Assembly: GCA_001725415.1 (NCBI GenBank) | Contig: MEGH01000011.1 | Coordinates: forward strand, 1 to 64,000 | DNA from: Pseudonocardia sp. SCN 73-27 | GTDB lineage: Bacteria; Actinomycetota; Actinomycetes; Mycobacteriales; Pseudonocardiaceae | Direction of reading: 5' to 3' | DNA: 64,000 bases | Part shown: positions 1-8,499 of the stretch, one piece after another | Position numbering within the stretch: the first letter of the stretch is position 1 | Layout of the letters: every line of letters begins with the position of its first letter | The notes under the pieces: model-generated | Databases searched by the model: none | What the model was told of the DNA's origin: nothing | Seen by the model: the letters and a program-made list of their open reading frames with translations, nothing else | Made by a program: the position numbers and the translations under genes

Positions 1-68
1 CAGCCAAGTTCGAGCAGGCGTTCTACGCTGCCCAACGGGACGACCGCGCGGCGGTCGAAATCCCATGA
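1..68 (+). CDS. 3' end of an IS3-family transposase (OrfB), cut by the window edge
   Basis: Reading in frame from base 3, the last 21 residues are AKFEQAFYAAQRDDRAAVEIP and then TGA at 66-68. A terminal FE-x-AFYAAQR-D...VEI/VGI sequence is typical of the C-terminus of IS3-family OrfB (DDE, rve-type) transposases. The catalytic part lies to the left of the window. The match is short, so the family call rests on this tail plus the terminal repeat that follows directly. Confidence 0.7.
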   Translation, partial: AKFEQAFYAAQRDDRAAVEIP

Positions 69-99
69 GCCGGGCCTCCATCAGACCCAGGGCGACTCA
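1..99 (+). mobile_element. right end of an IS3-like insertion sequence
   Basis: After the transposase stop, bases 67-99 read inward from the right as TGAGTCGCCCTGGG followed by a TGGAGGC block. This resembles the terminal inverted repeats of IS3-family elements, which begin 5'-TGA. The element most likely ends at 99. Its left end is outside the window, so the inverted repeat pair and target duplication cannot be checked here. Confidence 0.65.
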
Positions 100-603
100 C
101 TTGTGCGGCTCAGGCCCTGGTCGTCCGGGACGCCGTTTGTGGCGCACTACTCGGCATTCGTGCGGCCTGCTCGTCCGGTGATCTACGGCGGGTTCACGCC
201 CGTCGCACAGCTGACCGCAGCGACGGAGGTCCGCGTAGAACTCCTCCAGGACCTGCGTGGTGACCTTGGCGATCGACACATGCCCCAGCCGGGGGTCGAT
301 CACGCGCCGGACGTATCCGCGATACCCCTCCATCGTCGACGCTTCCGCCTCATGCGTGCGTAGCCAGGACGTCAGAGCAGCGCCGAACGTCGCCTTCGTC
401 CGAGGGTTGCGCTGCTCGTCAACGGTTCCCAGCAGGCGCGTGAGGATCTTCTGCGCCTCGTGCTCGTCCCGCGTGGACTCGGTGAGGTAGTTCGGTTTGC
501 CCGTCACCGGGTCGGTGCCCGCGTAGACAAGGACCTGGAACGAGTTGCCGCGACGGCGGACGTGACCGCGGGGGCGTGAAGCCTTGCCGCTCGTTCGGGC
601 CAC
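97..603 (-). pseudogene. tyrosine integrase, N-terminal part only, truncated by the IS end
   Basis: The 168-residue product has the N-terminal arm-type DNA-binding segment (RGNSFQVLVYAGTDPVTGK, about residues 18-36) and the SAM-like core-binding domain (TFGAALTSWL...VIDPRLGHVSIAKV, about 72-115) of actinobacterial phage/ICE integrases. It then enters the family's Cys/His-rich linker (VDHRTSRPHECRVVRHKRRP). The catalytic domain (R..H-x-x-R..Y) is missing. The last sense codon is AAG (Lys) and the stop TGA at 97-99 is the terminal triplet of the IS. Start is GTG at 603, with a possible -10 (TACGCT, 610-615) only 6 nt upstream, so it may have been leaderless. It lies 85 nt downstream of the tRNA-Lys 3' end, the usual place for an element that integrates at a tRNA. 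Non-functional as it stands. Confidence 0.88.
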
Positions 604-688
604 GAGCAGAGCGTAGCCGATGACACTGTCATTGACAGGCTTCGCGCGGCGACGCCGCAGATGGCACGAACGTGCAGGTCAGGAACGG

Positions 689-761
689 TGGGCCCCCGGG
701 GGATCGAACCCCGAACCCGCGGATTAAAAGTCCGCTGCTCTGCCGATTGAGCTAGAGGCCC
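689..761 (-). tRNA. tRNA-Lys (anticodon TTT)
   Basis: A complete cloverleaf folds on the minus strand: acceptor stem GGGCCTC/GGGGCCC (one T-G pair), D stem GCTC/GAGC, anticodon stem GCGGA/TCCGC with loop CTTTTAA (anticodon TTT), and T stem CGGGG/CCCCG with loop TTCGATC. The discriminator is A at 689. CCA is not encoded (the following bases are CCG). Bases 763-796 just upstream of the 5' end hold two small hairpins and a TAGTCT that could be the -10. The 3' end faces the integrase remnant, so this tRNA is the likely attachment site. Confidence 0.95.
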
Positions 762-901
762 CGGGCGCCGGAGCGCCCAGGTCAGACTACGACCTGCCGC
801 CGACCCGCACGCCCTGCCCTCCGGCGTGTGCCGGTGACCTTCGTCGCGCCGCCACCCCGACCTGCCGTCGGTCACGGTGCGTCATGGGCGATCCTGCTCC
901 G

Positions 902-1489
902 ATGCGTGCATTGCGGACTTCCGCGACGATCGTCCTCGCCGCCCTGCTGCTCGTCGGCTGCTCGAACTCCGAGCGCCCGTCGGACGCGCCTGCGACCGCG
1001 GTGAACGCCCAGACCCGCGCGGTGGACGTCAGCAGGGAGTTCTCCGCGTCCGACACGGCGGCGATCACCTACAAGACCGATCTCGTGCCGGTGGGCTCGT
1101 CGGTCGCGGTGTCGTCGCGCTCGGGGGGCGGGTCGTCGACGGTCACGCTGACGGTCACGGGTCTGCTGCCCGACCACCACTACGGTGCGCACGCCCACAG
1201 CAAGCCCTGCGGCGCAGCGGCTGCCGACTCGGGGCCGCACTTCCAGAACAAGAAGGACCCGGTGACGCCCAGCGTCGACCCCGCCTTCGCCAACCCGCAG
1301 AACGAGATCTGGCTCGACCTGTCGACGGGTGGGTCGGGCGCCGCCTCGGCGACGTCGAAGGTGGCGTGGGACTTCACCGACGCGGCGGCGCCGAAGTCGG
1401 TGGTGGTGCACGCGAACCACACGTCGATGGAGCCGGGGAAGGCCGGCACGGCGGGCGACCGACTGGCCTGCGTGAACGTCGGCTTCTAG
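902..1489 (+). CDS. Cu/Zn-superoxide-dismutase-fold lipoprotein
   Basis: A 195-residue exported lipoprotein. The signal peptide ends in the lipobox LLVGC with Cys20 as the lipid anchor. The mature part has the SOD fold signatures: HAH (H97, H99), SGPHF (H113) and VVHA (H170) give the four expected copper-ligand histidines. C103 and C190 (GDRLACVNV) are placed for the conserved disulfide, and the Arg two residues before C190 matches the active-site arginine. No histidines follow H113 in the zinc loop, so the zinc site looks absent, as in the copper-only SodC of M. tuberculosis. An upstream in-frame ATG exists at 884; I prefer 902 because it gives a compact signal peptide. Superoxide removal at the cell surface is inferred. 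Confidence 0.75.
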   Translation: MRALRTSATIVLAALLLVGCSNSERPSDAPATAVNAQTRAVDVSREFSASDTAAITYKTDLVPVGSSVAVSSRSGGGSSTVTLTVTGLLPDHHYGAHAHSKPCGAAAADSGPHFQNKKDPVTPSVDPAFANPQNEIWLDLSTGGSGAASATSKVAWDFTDAAAPKSVVVHANHTSMEPGKAGTAGDRLACVNVGF

Positions 1490-1508
1490 ACGGAGGACAA
1501 TCGACCGG

Positions 1509-2699
1509 GTGAGCGTGCAGGACCTCGTCGCCCGCCCGGCGACCGCAGCGGCAGCACCGGCCCCGACGCCGGTGCTGCCGCCGCTGCGTATCGGGAAGTT
1601 CTCCGTCGACACCCCGGTGGTGCTGGCGCCGATGGCCGGGATCACGAACCCGGGTTTCCGGCGGCTGTGCCGCGAGCAGGGCGCGGGCTACTACGTGTGC
1701 GAGATGATCACGTCGCGTGGCTTGGTGGAGCGCAACCCGTTGACGTTCCGCATGATCGCGTTCGACCCGGACGAGCACCCGCGGTCGATGCAGCTCTACG
1801 GCGTGGACCCGGCGACGATCGGTGCCGCGGTGCGCACCGTCGCCGAGCGGGACCTGGCCGATCATCTGGACCTGAACTTCGGCTGCCCCGTGCCCAAGGT
1901 GACGCGCCGTGGCGGCGGGGCGGCGTTGCCGTACAAGGTGCGACTGTTCGAGCGGATCGTGCGGGCCGCCGTCGAGAACGCCGCGCCCGCAGGGATCCCG
2001 GTGACGGTGAAGATGCGTATCGGGATCGACGACGAGCACCACACGTTCCTCGAGGCCGCGCGGATCGCGAAGGACTGCGGGGTGGCGGCGGTGGCGCTGC
2101 ACGCCCGGACGGCGGCGCAGCGCTACTCGGGCACGGCCGACTGGTCGATGATCTCCCGGCTGCGCGACGCGATGCCCGCGGAGCTGCCCGTGCTGGGCAA
2201 CGGCGACATCTTCTCCGCCGACGACGCGCTCGCGATGGTCGCGCGGACCGGCTGCGACGGCGTGGTGATCGGGCGGGGCTGCCTTGGCAGGCCGTGGCTG
2301 TTCGCCGACCTGGAGGCAGCGTTCGCGGGCCGGCCGTTGCCGACGCCGCCGGACCTGGGCACGGTCGCGGCGACGATCCGCCGGCACGCGGTGCTGTTGT
2401 GCGAGCACATGGGCGACCACAAGGGCATCCGCGACGTCCGCAAGCACATCGCCTGGTACCTGAAGGGGTTCCCGGTGGGTGGGGACGTCCGGAAGCGGCT
2501 CGGGATGGTGGCGAGCATCGACGAGCTCGACGAACTGCTCGCGCTGCTCGACCACGGCGAGCCGTTCCCGGCCGACGCGGAGGGGCCGCGTGGGCGGCAG
2601 GGTTCGCCGGGGCGTGTCGTGCTCCCGGAGCACTGGCTGGACGACCCGTGCGACCCGTCGGTCCCGTTCGGCGCGGAACTGGATCATTCCGGCGGGTGA
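1509..2699 (+). CDS. dusB: tRNA-dihydrouridine synthase (DusB type)
   Basis: A 396-residue FMN-dependent enzyme that reduces uridines in the tRNA D-loop. It has the TIM-barrel start LAPMAGITNPGFR (about 39-51), the catalytic LNFGCPVPKV with Cys126, the FMN/phosphate segments VKMRIG and ALHARTAAQRYSG, and NGDIFSADDA followed by GVVIGRGCLGRPWLF. The C-terminal helical domain (RKHIAWYLKG) contacts tRNA. GTG start at 1509 with GGAGG at about 1492-1496. It begins 19 nt after the SOD-like gene, so co-transcription is possible. Length and motifs are normal for the family. Confidence 0.93.
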   Translation: MSVQDLVARPATAAAAPAPTPVLPPLRIGKFSVDTPVVLAPMAGITNPGFRRLCREQGAGYYVCEMITSRGLVERNPLTFRMIAFDPDEHPRSMQLYGVDPATIGAAVRTVAERDLADHLDLNFGCPVPKVTRRGGGAALPYKVRLFERIVRAAVENAAPAGIPVTVKMRIGIDDEHHTFLEAARIAKDCGVAAVALHARTAAQRYSGTADWSMISRLRDAMPAELPVLGNGDIFSADDALAMVARTGCDGVVIGRGCLGRPWLFADLEAAFAGRPLPTPPDLGTVAATIRRHAVLLCEHMGDHKGIRDVRKHIAWYLKGFPVGGDVRKRLGMVASIDELDELLALLDHGEPFPADAEGPRGRQGSPGRVVLPEHWLDDPCDPSVPFGAELDHSGG

Positions 2700-2833
2700 T
2701 CGCCTCTACGGCCGGTGCAGGGGTCCTCGCCCGGTCGTGTGGAGTCGGGCGCAAAAGTGTTGCGCAGGCGCGGAAACCTCAAGGGTCACACCCGTCACGA
2801 CGAGACAATCGGCATGGCGACGGGGGTGATGAC

Positions 2834-3670
2834 GTGAGCGACGCGACCGTGACGGCGGGGCCGATGCCGATCGGTGACGTCGAGCCGACCCCTGCCGCGG
2901 CCGCGGCCCGCGCCGCGCGGCACACCGCGGAGGCCGAGAAGCTTGCGGCGCAGGGGCTGTGGGAGCAGGCGTACACGCATCTGCGGGCGGCGGTCCGGCT
3001 GCACCACCTGGCGGGCAGCGCCACGGCGGCACCCGACGAGCTCGACCGGTTGCGCCGCGAGCACGCGGAGGCGCGGGAGCAGAGCCGTCGGGACAGCCTG
3101 ACGGCGAGCTACAACCGTCGGTATCTCGACGAGCGGCTCGACGCGCTGCTCACCGATCTCGCCGACCTGGGCGACGACACCGTCCGCACCGCCGGCATCT
3201 GTGTGGCACTGGCCGACATCGACCACTTCAAGCTGGTCAACGACACCCACGGCCACCTGCTGGGAGACCGGGTGCTGCAGCGCATGGTCGCGGAGCTCGA
3301 CGCGGCGCTGCCCGATGGCGCGTTCTGCGCCCGCTACGGCGGCGAGGAGTTCGCGCTGGTCATGCCGGGCCGCGCACTCTCCGACGCGGTGCGCTGGTGC
3401 GAGGCGGCGCGGGAGCGGGTCGCGCAGCACCCGTGGCACGAGCTGCACCGGGACCTGCGGGTCACGGTGAGCATCGGCGTGGCGCACTCCGACAGCCGCC
3501 CCACCGACGTCGAGCGGCTCATCGGGGCCGCCGATGCGCACCTGTACACGGCGAAGCAGGCCGGCCGGAACGCCGTCGCGTACCGGTCGGAGCGCACCGG
3601 GCTGGTGCGGCTGGCGGGTCCGGCGTCGCGGCGGCGGTCGATCCCGCAGCCGGTCCGCACCACGGGGTGA
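2834..3670 (+). CDS. GGDEF-domain diguanylate cyclase
   Basis: A 278-residue cytoplasmic protein. Residues about 20-90 are helical and alanine-rich (a TPR-like or coiled sensor segment). Residues about 88-255 are a GGDEF domain: DSLTASYNRRYLDERL, ADIDHFKLVNDTHGHLLGD, the active-site RYGGEEF (GGEEF at 169-173) and VTVSIGVAHS. All features for making c-di-GMP from GTP are present. The RxxD inhibitory site expected just before the active site is absent (PDGAFCARY), so product inhibition is probably lost. GTG start at 2834, the only in-frame start near a GGGGGTGA ribosome site. A PAS-GGDEF-EAL protein at 29401 could be its counterpart. Confidence 0.9.
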   Translation: MSDATVTAGPMPIGDVEPTPAAAAARAARHTAEAEKLAAQGLWEQAYTHLRAAVRLHHLAGSATAAPDELDRLRREHAEAREQSRRDSLTASYNRRYLDERLDALLTDLADLGDDTVRTAGICVALADIDHFKLVNDTHGHLLGDRVLQRMVAELDAALPDGAFCARYGGEEFALVMPGRALSDAVRWCEAARERVAQHPWHELHRDLRVTVSIGVAHSDSRPTDVERLIGAADAHLYTAKQAGRNAVAYRSERTGLVRLAGPASRRRSIPQPVRTTG

Positions 3671-3787
3671 TCACGCCCCCGGGCGGTCGCGAGGAGTCGC
3701 CTCCGTAAACTCGGACGGACGCGGGGGCGGATCGTTCGGCCGAACACGGCCGGGTCCGCCCTCTCGCGTGTGGCCGAGGAGGTGACC

Positions 3788-5839
3788 GTGCCGAACGGGT
3801 CGGACCGTCCGCGAGACCCCTCGGCCCGACGCCGCCCGCGTGCCCCCCGCGAGCCGGGTTCGCCCGATCCGCGTGACGACGATCCCGCTGATCGGCGCAG
3901 TCGCGACCCCCGTCGGGACGATCCGGCGCCGCCCACGTCCGTGCTGCCCGAGGTGGGTCGGGGCCGCCGCGAGCGTGATCCGGTCACAGAGCAGTTCACG
4001 CGGCTGCAGCCGCGGATCGGCGACGCACCCGAGCCCCGGGACCGGCCGCCGGCGCGGGACGAGGAGCGGGACGGCCCGCCGACGACGGCGATCCGGTCGG
4101 CGACGCCGCCGACCGCCGCGATCCCGACGACCGCCATCCCGACCGTCCCCCCGCCACCGCCACCGGAACCCCCCGCCCGGCCGGCGACGAGTTCCCTCCC
4201 GCCCGGCTTGATCGAAGCCCTCGACATCAGCGGGATCGCGCCGGCAACCGACGCCGACGACATCGACGCACCGGTCGACCTCGCCACCCCGGACGACGGC
4301 CACGCGCGTCGCCGGAAGATCGACGAGAGCCTGACCCGGCTGTCGGCGGCACACCGCGGCCCCGTCGCGCCGCGCGACAGCGCCGCCGAGGACATCGACG
4401 AGGACATCGATGCGGACGAGGACGACGAGCACCCGCCGGAGGACGAGCGCGAACCGCTCCCGGCCGGCGGCCCGTGGTCCCCGGACATCGACGCCCGCAC
4501 GCGACGGTTGCGCTGGGCGGCGGTGGCGGCGGCGCTGGTCGTGTTCGTCGCCATGACGGTGGGCTGGTCGTCGAAGCTCGGCCTGGACGGGCGCATCCAG
4601 CAGGTGGCGGCGTTGGACCCGGAGTCGGCCGCGGTGCTCGACGCCGACACCCAGGCCGGCACGAGCAACGTGCTGCTGCTGGGCGTCGACACCACGACGG
4701 GCACCGATCCGGGGTCCGACACGATCGTCCTGGCCCACTCCCCGGCCGACGGCGGCGCGGTGACGCGGCTGTCGTTCCCGCGCAACCTGGAGATCAACCG
4801 GCCGCCGTGCCAGCGCTGGGACCCGGCCGCGGGCGCCTACCTCGACCAGACGGTGCCGGCGGAGACGCGCACGACGATCGACACCGCCTATCGCTCGGGC
4901 GGGCCGGCGTGCGTGGTGCGGGTCGTGCAGCAGCTGACAGGGTTGTCCGTGTCCGGGTTCGCGGCGGTCGACCTGGGCGGGCTGGGCGACATGGTGGGGG
5001 CACTGGGCGGGCTGCCGGTGTGCCTGGACCGCCCGGTCGTCGACGGGGTGCTCGGGACGGTGGCCCCGGGCGCGGGCGAGGTGACGCTCGACGCCGCAAC
5101 GGCGGCGGGGGTGCTGCGGGCTCGGCACGTGCAGGGCGACCCGGGGACCGACGAGGGGCTCGTCGACCGGCAGCAGCGGGTGCTGGCGGCGGCGCTGGAC
5201 GGGGCGCTGTCGACGTCGGCACTGCTGAACCCGTTCGGCAGCAACGCGTTCGGGCAGGCCCTCGGCCGGTCGGTGGTGGCCGACGGGATGGACGCCGACG
5301 AGCTGCTCTCGGCGGCGTTGACGGTGCGCGGCATCGGGTCCGAGCCCGGCCCGTTCGTCGCGGTGCCGACGTCCGGGGAGATCAACACCCGTGGCAACGC
5401 GGTGCTGCGTGAACGGGACGCGTCGGCGCTTTTCAAGGCGTTGCGGACGGGGGCACCGCTTCCTGAGGTCACACCGAGCACTGTCGACGTGCCGGCGCCG
5501 TCGGCGATATCGCTGGACGTGCTCAACGCATCGCAGCGCACCGGCCTGGCCCAGGACGTGGCGTCGCGGCTGCGGGCGGTGACGTTCGGGATCGGGTCGG
5601 TGGCCAACGCGTCGCGGCCCGCGGCCGACACGGTGATCCGGTTCTCGCCGGACCGGTCGGCGGAGGCCCAGGTGGTGGCGTCGGCGGTGCCGTCGGCACG
5701 GTCGGTCCCGGACGCGACGGCGAGCGGTGTGCTGCAGCTGGTGCTGGGCGACTCGTTCGACGGGACGATCCGGGCGATCCCCCCGACCGCGGCGGGCGGG
5801 TCCGCGGCCGCGGGCCCGGTGTCGGGAGCCTGTTCCTGA
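3788..5839 (+). CDS. LCP (LytR-CpsA-Psr) family cell-wall glycopolymer ligase
   Basis: A 683-residue membrane protein. Residues 1-240 are a long, charged, proline-rich cytoplasmic tail with an Asp/Glu run near 200-220. One membrane segment follows (WAAVAAALVVFVAMTVGW, about 242-260). The LCP domain runs from NVLLLGVDT (about 294) through SDTIVLAHSP, LSFPRNLEI and the VDRQQR arginine motif. A LytR_C domain follows at about 573-658 (ISLDVLNASQRTGLAQDV). LCP proteins transfer lipid-linked glycopolymers such as arabinogalactan onto peptidoglycan outside the membrane. The start is placed at GTG 3788 because GAGGAGG (3776-3782) lies 5 nt ahead; an earlier GTG at 3770 has no such site. The acidic tail is unusually long. 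Confidence 0.88.
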   Translation: MPNGSDRPRDPSARRRPRAPREPGSPDPRDDDPADRRSRDPRRDDPAPPTSVLPEVGRGRRERDPVTEQFTRLQPRIGDAPEPRDRPPARDEERDGPPTTAIRSATPPTAAIPTTAIPTVPPPPPPEPPARPATSSLPPGLIEALDISGIAPATDADDIDAPVDLATPDDGHARRRKIDESLTRLSAAHRGPVAPRDSAAEDIDEDIDADEDDEHPPEDEREPLPAGGPWSPDIDARTRRLRWAAVAAALVVFVAMTVGWSSKLGLDGRIQQVAALDPESAAVLDADTQAGTSNVLLLGVDTTTGTDPGSDTIVLAHSPADGGAVTRLSFPRNLEINRPPCQRWDPAAGAYLDQTVPAETRTTIDTAYRSGGPACVVRVVQQLTGLSVSGFAAVDLGGLGDMVGALGGLPVCLDRPVVDGVLGTVAPGAGEVTLDAATAAGVLRARHVQGDPGTDEGLVDRQQRVLAAALDGALSTSALLNPFGSNAFGQALGRSVVADGMDADELLSAALTVRGIGSEPGPFVAVPTSGEINTRGNAVLRERDASALFKALRTGAPLPEVTPSTVDVPAPSAISLDVLNASQRTGLAQDVASRLRAVTFGIGSVANASRPAADTVIRFSPDRSAEAQVVASAVPSARSVPDATASGVLQLVLGDSFDGTIRAIPPTAAGGSAAAGPVSGACS

Positions 5840-5877
5840 GCCGCTGCAGGCCTCTGAGCAGGCGGAAGACCGCGATC

Positions 5878-5899
5878 GTTCACCGTGGGTTCACCCTCA
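5878..5899 (+). promoter_or_regulatory. PHO box (PhoP operator) upstream of the first phoU
   Basis: Two adjacent 11-nt direct repeats, GTTCACCGTGG (5878-5888) and GTTCACCCTCA (5889-5899), match the GTTCACC-type repeat unit of actinobacterial PHO boxes. The box ends 39 nt before the phoU start at 5939, which suggests PhoP control under phosphate limitation. Confidence 0.8.
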
Positions 5900-5938
5900 G
5901 GATCGGACTCGGAGGACGCTTCGCCGTAGGCTTCCCCC

Positions 5939-6595
5939 ATGCGTGACCACTACCAGGAACAACTCGACGAACTGGCCAACCGGCTGGCGGACATGTGCGA
6001 TGGGGTGGCGGCCGCGCTCGACAAGGCCACACGTGCCCTCCTGAACGCCGACCTCCAGCTCGCCGAGGAGGTCATCTCCGGGGACATCGGGATCGACGGC
6101 ATCCGCGACAAGGCCGAGGAGCAGGCGTTCGCGCTGCTCGCGCTGCAGGCACCGGTGGCCACGGACCTGCGGATCGTCGTGTCGGCCATCCACGGCGCCG
6201 GCGACATCGAGCGCATGGGCGACCTTGCCCTGCACGTGGCGCAGGCGGCCCGCCGCCGGCACCCGCAGCCCGTGCTGCCCGACGAGATCGCCCCGTACTT
6301 CTCCGAGATGGGCCGCGTCGGCGTCGAGCTGGCCACGAAGGCCGCCAACGTCATCCGCAGCCGCGACCTCGCCGCGGCGGCGGAGCTCGAGACCGACGAC
6401 GACGCGATGGACGACCTCCACCGGCACATGTTCACCGTGCTGATGGACCGCGACTGGGACCACGGCGTCGCCGCGGCGGTCGACGTCACCCTGCTCGCCC
6501 GCTTCTACGAGCGCTACGCCGACCACGCGGTCGCCGTCGCGCGCCGGATCGTCTACGTGGTCACCGGCCAGATGCCGGGACCGCTCACCGTCTGA
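5939..6595 (+). CDS. phoU: PhoU family phosphate-signalling protein (copy 1)
   Basis: A 218-residue all-helical protein made of two PhoU repeats. Each repeat carries the metal-binding D/E-x-x-x-D pattern: [15 protein letters not shown] in the first (about residues 87-101), and [16 protein letters not shown] in the second (about 188-203). PhoU proteins link the Pst transporter to the sensor kinase and keep the PHO response off when phosphate is plentiful. ATG at 5939. A PHO box lies just upstream. It is about 60% similar by eye to the second PhoU at 6953, so this is a lineage duplication resembling PhoY1/PhoY2 of mycobacteria. Confidence 0.93.
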   Translation: MRDHYQEQLDELANRLADMCDGVAAALDKATRALLNADLQLAEEVISGDIGIDGIRDKAEEQAFALLALQAPVATDLRIVVSAIHGAGDIERMGDLALHVAQAARRRHPQPVLPDEIAPYFSEMGRVGVELATKAANVIRSRDLAAAAELETDDDAMDDLHRHMFTVLMDRDWDHGVAAAVDVTLLARFYERYADHAVAVARRIVYVVTGQMPGPLTV

Positions 6596-6608
6596 CCGAT
6601 CCTCCCGG

Positions 6609-6638
6609 ACCGGCCCCGCTGTTTGGCGCGGGCCCGGT
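6609..6638 (+). terminator. hairpin after phoU copy 1
   Basis: ACCGGCCCCGC (6609-6619) pairs with GCGGGCCCGGT (6628-6638) with one mismatch and an 8-nt loop. It lies 13 nt after the phoU stop and 18 nt before the dodecin start. There is no T-run, as is usual in GC-rich actinobacteria. Confidence 0.55.
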
Positions 6639-6655
6639 TCGGGGACACATCGGTC

Positions 6656-6883
6656 ATGTCGAGCAACGTGTATCGCGTGACCGAGATCGTCGGAACCTCC
6701 ACCACGAGCGTCGACGAGGCGATCACGAACGGGGTGGCACGCGCGTCGCAGACGTTGCGCAACCTGGACTGGTTCGAGGTCACCGAGATCCGCGGGCATC
6801 TCGCCGAGGGCGGCGTCGACTACTACCAGGTCGGGCTCAAGGTCGGCTTCCGGTTGGACGACGAGTCGTCACCGAACCCGTGA
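6656..6883 (+). CDS. dodecin-family flavin-binding protein
   Basis: A 75-residue protein with the dodecin core: YRVTEIVGTS at the N-terminus, SVDEAITNGVARASQTLRNLDWFEV with the isoalloxazine-stacking tryptophan (Trp35), and VDYYQVGLKVGFRL at the end. Dodecins assemble into 12-subunit cages that store flavin or CoA. ATG at 6656 fits the family length; a longer reading from 6623 adds unrelated residues. The placement between two phoU genes is unexplained; the PHO box of the second phoU begins 8 nt after its stop. Confidence 0.88.
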   Translation: MSSNVYRVTEIVGTSTTSVDEAITNGVARASQTLRNLDWFEVTEIRGHLAEGGVDYYQVGLKVGFRLDDESSPNP

Positions 6884-6891
6884 CACTCGCA

Positions 6892-6913
6892 GTTCACGCG
6901 GCGTTCACCTCGA
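6892..6913 (+). promoter_or_regulatory. PHO box upstream of the second phoU
   Basis: Repeats GTTCACGCGGC (6892-6902) and GTTCACCTCGA (6903-6913) are spaced exactly 11 nt apart, like the box at 5878. A TAGATT at 6941-6946 is a good -10 candidate with the GTG start 6 nt after it, so the second phoU may be a leaderless transcript activated from this box. Confidence 0.78.
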
Positions 6914-6952
6914 TCACCGTGTCCGGCGACGTCCGTTTCCTAGATTGTCGCG

Positions 6953-7609
6953 GTGCGTGATGCGCTGCAGGTGCAGCTGACCGATCTGACGGGCCGGCTG
7001 GCCGTCATGGCCCACGACGTCGCCCAGGCGATGCGCGATGCGACCACCGCCTGCCTGGACGGCAGGGTCCGGCTGGCCGAACGGGTGATCTCCGGGGACG
7101 CGTCGATCGACGCGTGTCGTGACGCGATCGAGGAGGCGGCCGTCTCGATCCTCGCGCTGCAGCAGCCCGTGGCGACGGACCTCCGGCGGGCGCTGGCGGT
7201 CATCCACGTGGCCGACGACATCGAGCGGATGGGCGACCTGGCCGAACACGTCGCGAAGTCGGCTCGTCGGCGCCACCCGGCGTCGCCGGTGCCGGCCGAG
7301 GTCCACCCGCTGCTGGAGCGGATGGCCGATACGGCGATCACCATGGCGCTCAAGGCGTCCGACGTGCTGCGGACGGGCAACGTACTGCTCGCCGCAGAGC
7401 TCGACGGCGACGACGACGAGATGGACCAGCTGCACCGTGAGGTGTTCGCGGTCCTGATGGACACGAGCTGGCCACACGAGGTGACGGCGGCCGTGGACCT
7501 GACGCTGCTGGCCCGGTTCTACGAGCGGTACGCCGACCATGCGGTGGCGGTGGCGAAGCGCACCATCCACGCCGTGGTCGGCGGCGGGCCCGACCCCCTC
7601 CCGATCTGA
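6953..7609 (+). CDS. phoU: PhoU family phosphate-signalling protein (copy 2)
   Basis: A 218-residue PhoU with the same two-repeat layout as copy 1: [15 protein letters not shown] in the first repeat and [17 protein letters not shown] in the second. GTG start at 6953, without a Shine-Dalgarno site. It faces the convergent pstB. With two PhoU proteins behind separate PHO boxes, one may serve the Pst/PhoR circuit and the other a different role, as described for PhoY1 and PhoY2 in mycobacteria; which is which cannot be told from sequence alone. Confidence 0.93.
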   Translation: MRDALQVQLTDLTGRLAVMAHDVAQAMRDATTACLDGRVRLAERVISGDASIDACRDAIEEAAVSILALQQPVATDLRRALAVIHVADDIERMGDLAEHVAKSARRRHPASPVPAEVHPLLERMADTAITMALKASDVLRTGNVLLAAELDGDDDEMDQLHREVFAVLMDTSWPHEVTAAVDLTLLARFYERYADHAVAVAKRTIHAVVGGGPDPLPI

Positions 7610-7659
7610 CCCGCCGCCACTCGCGGTCTCCCGCGCACACCCAGGCAGAGCCGAGGTCC

Positions 7660-7699
7660 GGCTGCGGCCGGGCCCCGGGTTCGGGGCCCGGCCGCAGCC
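7660..7699. terminator. strong bidirectional terminator between phoU copy 2 and pstB
   Basis: A perfect 18-bp stem, GGCTGCGGCCGGGCCCCG (7660-7677) and its complement (7682-7699), with a 4-nt GGTT loop. It lies between two converging genes and can serve both. Confidence 0.8.
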
Positions 7700-7709
7700 G
7701 GGCGATGGC

Positions 7710-8486
7710 TCACCCGAAGCGGCCGGAGATGTAGTCCTCGGTGGCCTGCTCGGTGGGGTTGGAGAACATCTTCGGCGTCTCGTCGATCTCCACCAGCCGG
7801 CCGGGCTCACCCGTCGCACGCAGGTTGAAGAAGGCCGTCTGGTCGCTGACGCGGGCGGCCTGCTGCATGTTGTGCGTGACGATGACGATCGTGTAGTCCG
7901 TCTTGAGCTCGGAGATCAGGTCCTCGATCGCGAGGGTCGAGATCGGGTCGAGCGCGGAGCACGGCTCGTCCATCAGCAGGACGTCGGGCTGCACCGCGAT
8001 CGCGCGGGCGATGCAGAGACGCTGCTGCTGACCGCCGGAGAGGCCGCCGCCCGGCTTGGCGAGCCGGTCCTTGACCTCGTTCCACAGGTTCGCGCCGCGC
8101 AGGGCGCGCTCGGCGACCTCGTCGAGCTCCTTCTTGCCCTTGCGGCCCTGCAACTTCAGCCCGGCCACGACGTTGTCGCGGATCGACATCGTCGGGAACG
8201 GGTTGGGGCGCTGGAACACCATGCCGATCGTGCGGCGCACGCCGACCGGGTCGACCGACGACCCGTAGATGTTCTCGCCGTCGAGCAGGACCTCGCCGTC
8301 GACGCGGGCGCCGGGGATGACCTCGTGCATGCGGTTCAGGGTGCGCAGCACCGTCGACTTACCGCAGCCGGACGGGCCGATGAAGGCAGTGACGCTGCGG
8401 GGCGCGACGGAGAGGCTGACGCTGTCCACGGCGTGGAACTTGCCGTAGAAGATGTTGACGTCCTTCAGGTCCAGACGTTTGGCCAC
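7710..8486 (-). CDS. pstB: phosphate ABC transporter ATP-binding protein
   Basis: A 258-residue ABC ATPase that powers high-affinity phosphate uptake. Walker [10 protein letters not shown] (about 37-45), Q-loop FQRPNPFP, signature LSGGQQQR, Walker [14 protein letters not shown] and the H-loop IVTHNMQQA are all intact. The NPFP and CSALDP variants are typical of PstB. It is the last gene of the pstS-pstC-pstA-pstB operon, 13 nt after pstA, and is followed by the strong hairpin at 7660. Confidence 0.96.
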   Translation of the reverse strand: MAKRLDLKDVNIFYGKFHAVDSVSLSVAPRSVTAFIGPSGCGKSTVLRTLNRMHEVIPGARVDGEVLLDGENIYGSSVDPVGVRRTIGMVFQRPNPFPTMSIRDNVVAGLKLQGRKGKKELDEVAERALRGANLWNEVKDRLAKPGGGLSGGQQQRLCIARAIAVQPDVLLMDEPCSALDPISTLAIEDLISELKTDYTIVIVTHNMQQAARVSDQTAFFNLRATGEPGRLVEIDETPKMFSNPTEQATEDYISGRFG

Positions 8487-8499
8487 CGGGAGCTCTCTC

